From NCBI GenBank assembly GCA_025356085.1, contig JANXUV010000207.1:1-34650 (forward strand): a stretch of 34,650 nucleotides of DNA, given 5' to 3'. Shown here one piece after another: positions 29,239 to 34,650 of this stretch; positions within the stretch are counted from its first letter, which is position 1, and each line of letters opens with the position of its first letter. The stretch is from Betaproteobacteria bacterium. Its GTDB lineage: Bacteria > Pseudomonadota > Gammaproteobacteria > Burkholderiales > SG8-39. Made by a program: the position numbers and the translations under genes. The notes below the pieces were generated by a model. It ran no database searches. It worked only from the letters and a program-made list of their open reading frames with translations, and was not told where the DNA came from.

Positions 29239-30081
29239 ATGGCGAACGACAGTCGAATTTCCGTTTTCTCGAGCGAGAACCGCGCGAACGTCGCGATCTA
29301 TCCGCTCGACGTGTTCGTGCTGACCGACCTCGGCACGGAGCAGATCCGCGGCGGTGCCACCGCGCTGCCGCCCGACGCGCTCGGGCTGCTGGTGCTCATG
29401 GACGGCAAGGCCACGATCGGCGATCTGGAACAAAAAGCGCCGCACATCCCCTCGCAGGTGCTGCGCGACCTGGTGCGTGCGCTGCTGGCCGGCGCCATGG
29501 TGCGCGCGGCCACCGTCAGCGAAACCGACGGCCTGGATTTCAGCGCCTACTTCAGCGCCCTCGGCGCCAGTCCGGAGCCCTCCGCGGGCGCCAAAGCGAG
29601 CGCCGGCCGCGAGGCCGCAAGCGGCACGCCCCAACTCGAGCGTTCCGGCTACTACGTCAGCATCGCGCGCCGCGCGGTCGCGGCGAAGAGCCCGCGCGGC
29701 GGCGCGAAGTGGAAGGCGTTCCTGGTGGAGGACGACCCCGATGTCTCCAGGCTGGTCGCGCGCCTGCTCGCCGGCGAAGGCTTCGAGGTGAGCGTGGCCG
29801 CAAATCGCCACGAGGTCGTCGCCGGGCTGCGCCAACCGCTGTTGCCCGATGTGGTGATCCTGGACGTCATGCTGCCGGACGTGAACGGCTTCGACATCCT
29901 GCAGAAGCTCAAAGCGCACCCCGCACTCAAGGCGGTACCGGTGATCATGCTCACCGCCGACGCGGCGCGCGAAAGCGTGATGCGCGGGCTGGCAGGCGGC
30001 GCCGACGGCTACATCACCAAGCCGTTCGAGCGGGAGAAGCTGCTCGGCGGCGTGCGCGCGGTACTGGGCTTGGGCGGCTGA
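29239..30081 (+). CDS. response regulator with uncharacterised N-terminal domain and C-terminal REC domain
   Basis: 281 aa; SD GGAGGG before ATG 29239; AFLVEDDPDVSRLVARLLAGEGF, VVILDVMLPDVNGFDIL, IMLTAD, GADGYITKPFE. N-terminal ~110 aa not REC. Confidence 0.85.
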   Translation: MANDSRISVFSSENRANVAIYPLDVFVLTDLGTEQIRGGATALPPDALGLLVLMDGKATIGDLEQKAPHIPSQVLRDLVRALLAGAMVRAATVSETDGLDFSAYFSALGASPEPSAGAKASAGREAASGTPQLERSGYYVSIARRAVAAKSPRGGAKWKAFLVEDDPDVSRLVARLLAGEGFEVSVAANRHEVVAGLRQPLLPDVVILDVMLPDVNGFDILQKLKAHPALKAVPVIMLTADAARESVMRGLAGGADGYITKPFEREKLLGGVRAVLGLGG

Positions 30082-30088
30082 CGCGCCG

Positions 30089-31225
30089 CTAGTCGAAGCC
30101 GACGATCTCCACCCAGTTCGAGCCTTTTCCGGTCGGGTACTTCTGCAGCAGCGCCAGCGCGCCGCTGGAGCCGTCAATCGAGAACACCGAGATCGTCTCC
30201 GACTTCTCGCCGGACACCACCAGGTACTTTCCCCTGGGCTCGATGGCGAAGCCGCGCGGCTGCTTTTCGACCGGAGTGCTTGCGAGGTAGCTCAGCTTGC
30301 CGGTGGCGCCGTCCACGCCAAAGGCGCCCAGAGTGCTGCTGGTGCGCTCCGCGGCATACAGGAATTTGCCGTTCGGTGTGAGGTGCAGGTCCGATGCCCA
30401 AATGTCGCTGGCAACATCGCGCGGCGTCTGGCCCGGGGCGATCGGCGCGCGCGGCGCGCCGGGAACGAGCTTGGTGTCGGCGGGCAGCGCCGAGGCGGAG
30501 CCGGCTTCCGTCAATAGCCCGGTCTTCGCATCCAGCGCCAGCGTGGTCACCGTGGCGGTCAGTTCGTTCAGCAGGTAGACGAATTTGTTGTCGGCCGAGA
30601 CGATGATGTGGCGCGGCCCGGTGCCCGCCTTCATCTGCACCACCGCGGGCGTGTTCGACGCCAGCCTGCCGGCCTTAGCGTCCAGCTTGAACTGGAAGAT
30701 CTGGTCGGTGCCGAGGTGCGGCACGAACACGTAGCGGTTGGTCTGGTCGGTGATGATCGAATGTGCGTTACGTCCGGTGGGAATCACCTGAAGCGGATCG
30801 GACACCTTGCCGTCCTTGCCGATCGCGTTCAGGCCGACCTGGTGGCCGCCATAGGAGGCGCCGAGCAGGAAGCGGCCGGACTTGTCCGCCGAGATGTAGG
30901 GATAGCTCTCCGCCAGTGCGCCGCCCGAGAGCTGTGTCAGCGCGCCAGTGTTGCGGTCGATGGCGTAGGTGAGGACAGCGTAGGGCTTGGAGCGGACCGC
31001 GGCATAGAGAAACCGCTTATCGGGGCTGGCGGCCATCGGCATCACCAGGTTGCCGGCCTTCACGCGGGCGCCCGGCTTTAGTGCGCCGTCCGGCTGCAGC
31101 GTGTAGACGCCGATATCGCCGTCTTCGGCGTTCGACACGTAGACGAAGGTCGCCGCTGGTGCGGCGGCGGCCGTGCTCATGAATATGAAAAAAAGGATGG
31201 TCTTGCTCAGGCTGGTGAAGTGCAT
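30089..31225 (-). CDS. lactonase / 6-phosphogluconolactonase-like beta-propeller protein, exported
   Basis: 379 aa from ATG 31225 with SD GGGAGGG; signal peptide MHFTSLSKTILFFIFMSTAAAAPA; repeated FVYVSN/FLYAA blades; HLTPNGKFLYAAERTSSTLGAF. Confidence 0.85.
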   Translation of the reverse strand: MHFTSLSKTILFFIFMSTAAAAPAATFVYVSNAEDGDIGVYTLQPDGALKPGARVKAGNLVMPMAASPDKRFLYAAVRSKPYAVLTYAIDRNTGALTQLSGGALAESYPYISADKSGRFLLGASYGGHQVGLNAIGKDGKVSDPLQVIPTGRNAHSIITDQTNRYVFVPHLGTDQIFQFKLDAKAGRLASNTPAVVQMKAGTGPRHIIVSADNKFVYLLNELTATVTTLALDAKTGLLTEAGSASALPADTKLVPGAPRAPIAPGQTPRDVASDIWASDLHLTPNGKFLYAAERTSSTLGAFGVDGATGKLSYLASTPVEKQPRGFAIEPRGKYLVVSGEKSETISVFSIDGSSGALALLQKYPTGKGSNWVEIVGFD

Positions 31226-31258
31226 GGTTCCCTCCCAGGAATTGGTGCGGTCAAAGTG

Positions 31259-31264
31259 TAGACT
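31259..31264 (+). promoter_or_regulatory. candidate -10 TAGACT 6 nt upstream of the Bug-protein ATG
   Basis: tagactatttgcATG; no Shine-Dalgarno. Confidence 0.4.
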
Positions 31265-31270
31265 ATTTGC

Positions 31271-32233
31271 ATGCATCATTTGGTCGCCGCGTTGTGCACC
31301 GCACTCATGCTCCTGCCGGCTGCCGCGCGCGCGCAGTATCCCGAGCGACCGATCAATGTGATCGTCGCGTACTCGCCCGGTGGCGGCACCGACCTGATTG
31401 CGCGCGCAATTGCACCTTTCATCGAGAAGAATCTCGGCGGCGGCGCCCGTCTTGTGGTGGTCAACCGCGCGGGCGCGGGCGGCGAGATCGGCTTCGCTGC
31501 GCTCGCAGCCGCGGCGCCGGACGGCTACACCATCGGCTTCGTCAACACGCCGCCGCTGCTGACGATTCCGATCGAGCGCCCGGCGCAGTTCGGCTGGCAG
31601 CGCTACGAGTATCTCGGCAACATCATCGACGACCCCTGCAATTTCTCGGTGCACGCGGATACCGACATCAAGGATCTCAAGCAGCTGGCCGCCTACGCGA
31701 AGGCGAATCCGGGCGTGGTCACGGTGGGCACCACCGGCATCGGCTCGGACGATCACCTCGCGATGCTGATGTTCGGGCGCGCCGCTGGCGTGCAGCTGCG
31801 CCATATCCCGTTCAAGGGCTCGGCCGATGTGCGCGCCGCCATCTCCGGCAAACAGATCACCGTCGCCGCGATCAACATCGGCGAGGCCATGCAGTATCAG
31901 AAGGGCGGCACGCCGCTGCGCAATCTTGTGCAGATGAGTCCCGCGCGCACCAACCTCGCGCCGGACCTCGCGACCGCGCGCGAGCAGGGCTACGACATCG
32001 AACTCTCGTCGCTGCGCGGCATGGTCGCGCCTAAAGGGCTGCCGCCGGAGATTCGCGACCGGCTCGTCAAGGCGATCGAGCGCTCGGTGGCCGATCCGGA
32101 ATTTCAGGCGAAGGCGGTGCAGTTCTTCTCGCCCCTTCGCTACCTGCCTCCCGCGCAGTACGAGACGCTGGTGCGCGAGGCCGACACGACCTACCGCCTG
32201 CTGTGGAAGGAATTGCCCTGGGCGGACAAGTAG
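31271..32233 (+). CDS. Bug/TctC-family tripartite tricarboxylate transporter substrate-binding protein
   Basis: 320 aa; signal peptide; YPERPINVIVAYSPGGGTDLIARAIAPFIEKNLGGGARLVVVNRAGAGGEIGF. Confidence 0.9.
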   Translation: MHHLVAALCTALMLLPAAARAQYPERPINVIVAYSPGGGTDLIARAIAPFIEKNLGGGARLVVVNRAGAGGEIGFAALAAAAPDGYTIGFVNTPPLLTIPIERPAQFGWQRYEYLGNIIDDPCNFSVHADTDIKDLKQLAAYAKANPGVVTVGTTGIGSDDHLAMLMFGRAAGVQLRHIPFKGSADVRAAISGKQITVAAINIGEAMQYQKGGTPLRNLVQMSPARTNLAPDLATAREQGYDIELSSLRGMVAPKGLPPEIRDRLVKAIERSVADPEFQAKAVQFFSPLRYLPPAQYETLVREADTTYRLLWKELPWADK

Positions 32234-32239
32234 TTCTGC

Positions 32240-33913
32240 TCAGGACCTGAGAACCGTCCCTGCCGCGGCGCCGGTCAGCGCGCCCTTTTCCCAGGTCACT
32301 GCGCCGTTCACGACCGTATATTCGATGCCCTGCGAGCGCATCACCATGCGCTTGGCGCCGCCGGGCAGGTCGTAGAGCCGTTCAGGGCGCCCCATCGAGC
32401 CGACGGTAGCGGGATCGAAGATCGCGATATCGGCCGCCCATCCCGGCTGCACGCGGCCGCGGTCCTTGATGCCAAAGAAGTCCGCAGGATCCGAAGTCAT
32501 GCGCCGCACCGCTTCCTCCAGCGTTAGCACTTTCTTTTCCCGCACCCAAGTACCGAGCATGTAGCTCGGGTAGCCCGAGTCGCAGAGCATGTCCAGGTGC
32601 GCGCCGCCATCGCCCAGGCCCAGCAGCATGTCCGGATTGTTGAGGATTTCGGCCATCCGGTCGACGCGATTATTGAACGAGATCATGGTGAACTCGTTGT
32701 CAAGGTCGTCGGCGAGAGTGAGATCGAGGAAGGCGTCGACGCCATCCTTTCCCTGCACGGCGGCAACTTCAGCGACGGTTTGGCCTTCCCATTTTTTTAA
32801 GTTTGAAGATTTGACTTCATGAACCGTAATGCGCTCCCAGTTTCCAAAAGCTGCGGGACGCTTCAGTTCTTCGCGAAATTGATTCCTGAAATTCTGGTCT
32901 CTATACACGGAGGCCTGCGCCTCCTTCGATTTGTCTTCGAACACGCGTTTCCACGACGGGAAGGCGGCAAAGGAGAACGGGTTGCGCATGTTGATTTCGC
33001 GCGTGAGCGGCAAGGGCGAGGTCTGCGGCCGCGCGCCGCGCGCGATCATCGGCGCGGCCTTGCGCAGCGAGGTGCGCACCGCCTCCGAGATGTCGTCGCG
33101 GTCGAACATGGCGATGAAGGTGATCGGCCGTGCGCTTTCGGTGAGCATGAAATCGAGGAGTTCGAGTTCCGGCTCTTCCATCACCCCGATCTGCTTGGTC
33201 ATGGCGATCTCGATCGAGCCCTTGCCGCGCTCCCTCAGCGCGTTGCAGTAGCCCTTCAGCTCTTCGCGGCTTGCGTTGCGGCAGGCGAGCGGGCGGCCGG
33301 CGTAGCCCATGTGCTGGTTGAGAAGCGTGCTGGAGAAGCCGAAGGCGCCGGCATCGACCGCTTCTCCCAGTAATTTTTTTATTTCGCTCAATTCAACGGC
33401 AGAAGCGGCGCGCTCCATCGACGCCTCGCCCATCACGTAATGCCGGAACGGCGTCAGCGGCGCGAGGAATCCAAGGTTGAGGGAAGGCTTGCGCGCCGCG
33501 GCGGCATCCATGAACTCAGGAAAGCTCTCCCAGTCCCAGGTGATGCCTTGGTCGAGTACCTCGAAGGGGATCGCCTCCACGTTCACCAGATCCCGCATCG
33601 CGATCTCGCGCGTCTCGGGCCGGCAGGGCGCGATGCCGACGCCGCAGTTGCCCATCACCACCGAGGTCACGCCGTGCCAGGAGGAGGGCGTCAGCGCGCC
33701 GTCCCAGCAGATCTGCGCGTCGTAGTGGGTGTGCGGGTCGATGAAACCTGGCGCGACTGCCAGGCCATCGGCGTCGATGGTTCTTTTGGCCCCGTCGCTG
33801 CATTTGCCGACCTGAACTATCTTCCCGTCCGAAATCGCGATATCGGCGCGGCGCCCCGGCGCGCCGGTGCCGTCGATCACAAGCCCGTTCTTGATGAGGA
33901 GGTCGCAAGTCAT
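32240..33913 (-). CDS. N-acyl-D-amino-acid deacylase-like amidohydrolase
   Basis: 558 aa from ATG 33913: MTCDLLIKNGLVIDGTGAPGRRADIAISDGKIVQVG; GFIDPHTHYDAQICWD; VMGNCGVGIAPCRP; LGDGGAHLDMLCDSG. The track ORF extends upstream past the likely start. Confidence 0.9.
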   Translation of the reverse strand: MTCDLLIKNGLVIDGTGAPGRRADIAISDGKIVQVGKCSDGAKRTIDADGLAVAPGFIDPHTHYDAQICWDGALTPSSWHGVTSVVMGNCGVGIAPCRPETREIAMRDLVNVEAIPFEVLDQGITWDWESFPEFMDAAAARKPSLNLGFLAPLTPFRHYVMGEASMERAASAVELSEIKKLLGEAVDAGAFGFSSTLLNQHMGYAGRPLACRNASREELKGYCNALRERGKGSIEIAMTKQIGVMEEPELELLDFMLTESARPITFIAMFDRDDISEAVRTSLRKAAPMIARGARPQTSPLPLTREINMRNPFSFAAFPSWKRVFEDKSKEAQASVYRDQNFRNQFREELKRPAAFGNWERITVHEVKSSNLKKWEGQTVAEVAAVQGKDGVDAFLDLTLADDLDNEFTMISFNNRVDRMAEILNNPDMLLGLGDGGAHLDMLCDSGYPSYMLGTWVREKKVLTLEEAVRRMTSDPADFFGIKDRGRVQPGWAADIAIFDPATVGSMGRPERLYDLPGGAKRMVMRSQGIEYTVVNGAVTWEKGALTGAAAGTVLRS

Positions 33914-33924
33914 GGGTGAGCCTG

Positions 33925-33930
33925 AGTCTA
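33925..33930 (-). promoter_or_regulatory. candidate -10 TAGACT for the amidohydrolase gene
   Basis: Reverse complement of agtcta, 11 nt before ATG 33913; no strong SD. Confidence 0.4.
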
Positions 33931-34008
33931 GCGCGGCGCAGCCGAAGGCATGCGTTTTACGCGGCCAAGTGCTGCAGGAAACGCATGAAGAACGCTTCGC
34001 GGCGCGTG

Positions 34009-34014
34009 TAGACT
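34009..34014 (+). promoter_or_regulatory. candidate -10 TAGACT for the SRPBCC gene
   Basis: tagactgaccgcacATG; no Shine-Dalgarno. Confidence 0.4.
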
Positions 34015-34022
34015 GACCGCAC

Positions 34023-34424
34023 ATGGCTTCCATCCACAAGGAAATCCGCCTCGCCGCCAGCGCTGATGACGTCTGGGACGCGGTACGCGACGTCGGCAAC
34101 ATCCATACGCGCCTGTGTCCGGGTTTTCTCACCGATTGCCGAATGGACGGGCCGGATGCGCGCATCGTGACCTTCGGCAACGGCATGGTGGTGAAGGAAC
34201 TGATCATCGACCTGGACGAAAAGGCCCGGCGCGTCGCCTGGTCCGCCGTCGGCGGACGCATGTCGCATCACAACGCTTCGATGCGGATTTTCGCCGAGGC
34301 CGCGGATTGCCGCGCGGTGTGGATCGCCGACCTGCTGCCGAACGATCTGGCCGGCGCGATCGCCGGGATGATCGACCAGGGCCTGGCGGCGATGAAGAAG
34401 ACGCTGGAGAGGAAAGCGGCCTAG
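34023..34424 (+). CDS. SRPBCC-family (polyketide cyclase/START-like) protein
   Basis: 133 aa; MASIHKEIRLAASADDVWDAVRDVGNIHTRLCPGFLTDCRMDGPDARIVTFGNG... Confidence 0.85.
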   Translation: MASIHKEIRLAASADDVWDAVRDVGNIHTRLCPGFLTDCRMDGPDARIVTFGNGMVVKELIIDLDEKARRVAWSAVGGRMSHHNASMRIFAEAADCRAVWIADLLPNDLAGAIAGMIDQGLAAMKKTLERKAA

Positions 34425-34650
34425 GCTTTCGGTGGCTTGATTTCTTCCAGCCGGTCTGTCGCGGGCGGCGGCGCAATCGACAGCGCGGTGATCTCGGCGC
34501 GCAGCGCCGAAGTCATGTCCACCTTGACCGCGTTGAGGGAATCCTTAAGCTGGTCAAGGTTGCGCGCGCCGATGATCGGCGCGGTGATGGCGGGGTGCGC
34601 GCCGACCCAGGCGACCGCGGTGCTGACCGGGTGCAGGCCTTTCTGCCTGC
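34421..34650 (-). CDS. aldo/keto reductase, 3' end only
   Basis: Minus-strand translation GLHPVSTAVAWVGAHPAITAPIIGARNLDQLKDSLNAVKVDMTSALRAEITALSIAPPPATDRLEEIKPPKA*; IIGARNxxQL motif. Confidence 0.85.
   Translation of the reverse strand, partial: RQKGLHPVSTAVAWVGAHPAITAPIIGARNLDQLKDSLNAVKVDMTSALRAEITALSIAPPPATDRLEEIKPPKA

Noticed and set aside
29188-30177. N-terminal ~330 aa of the 1265-aa minus ORF (26380..30177)
   Set aside because: Antisense to the response regulator; recognisable protein starts at MESTREIRPERLL (29187).
31226-31804. N-terminal extension of the 571-aa minus ORF (30089..31804)
   Set aside because: Antisense to the Bug protein; the signal peptide MHFTSLSKTILFF with a strong SD marks the real start at 31225.
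32236-32253. Palindrome CTCAGG-A-CCTGAG between convergent stops as a bidirectional terminator
   Set aside because: A 1-nt loop cannot form a normal hairpin without losing pairs, and there is no U-tract on either side.
33914-34261. N-terminal extension of the 673-aa minus ORF (32240..34261)
   Set aside because: Antisense to the SRPBCC gene; the conserved amidohydrolase N-terminus begins MTCDLLIKNGLVIDGTG at 33913.

Overview
GC-rich chromosomal window that looks betaproteobacterial (inferred from gene content and codon usage, no search run). It is densely packed with about 29 protein-coding genes. No rRNA, tRNA, CRISPR array, IS element or prophage was recognised. Gene order: 3' part of rhlE (+); a minus-strand chain ilvE > zf-CHCC > waaF-like > NTF2-like > yheT-like > phosphomannomutase, joined by 4-nt start/stop overlaps; an ArsR-type regulator followed by three small uncharacterised genes (+); glnE (-); yhdP-like > tldD > two CoA-transferase subunits (+); soxXYZA (+); a PAS-GGDEF-EAL gene coupled to glpK (-); sucCD and a BenE-like transporter (+); an ACP/AMP-ligase/acyltransferase fusion (-) divergent from a response regulator (+); lactonase (-) / Bug-type binding protein (+); N-acyl-D-amino-acid deacylase-like amidohydrolase (-) / SRPBCC protein (+); aldo/keto reductase 3' end (-). 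Points most worth a second look: (1) a 35-codon C-terminal relic of a xanthine-dehydrogenase-family molybdoenzyme just before soxX, whose stop codon overlaps the soxX GTG start; (2) a SoxY lacking the canonical GGCGG terminus, in a sox cluster without soxB in the window; (3) two genes (waaF-like, benE-like) with no ATG/GTG/TTG start upstream of their conserved N-terminus; (4) several genes with TAGACT just upstream of ATG and no Shine-Dalgarno, suggesting leaderless mRNAs, including an ArsR gene whose start codon sits inside an inverted repeat; (5) recurrent short AT-rich codon islets inside otherwise GC3-rich genes; (6) a 9-bp tandem repeat at the yheT/pmm junction; (7) a perfect 12-bp hairpin inside tldD. 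No complete undescribed system can be claimed from sequence alone.
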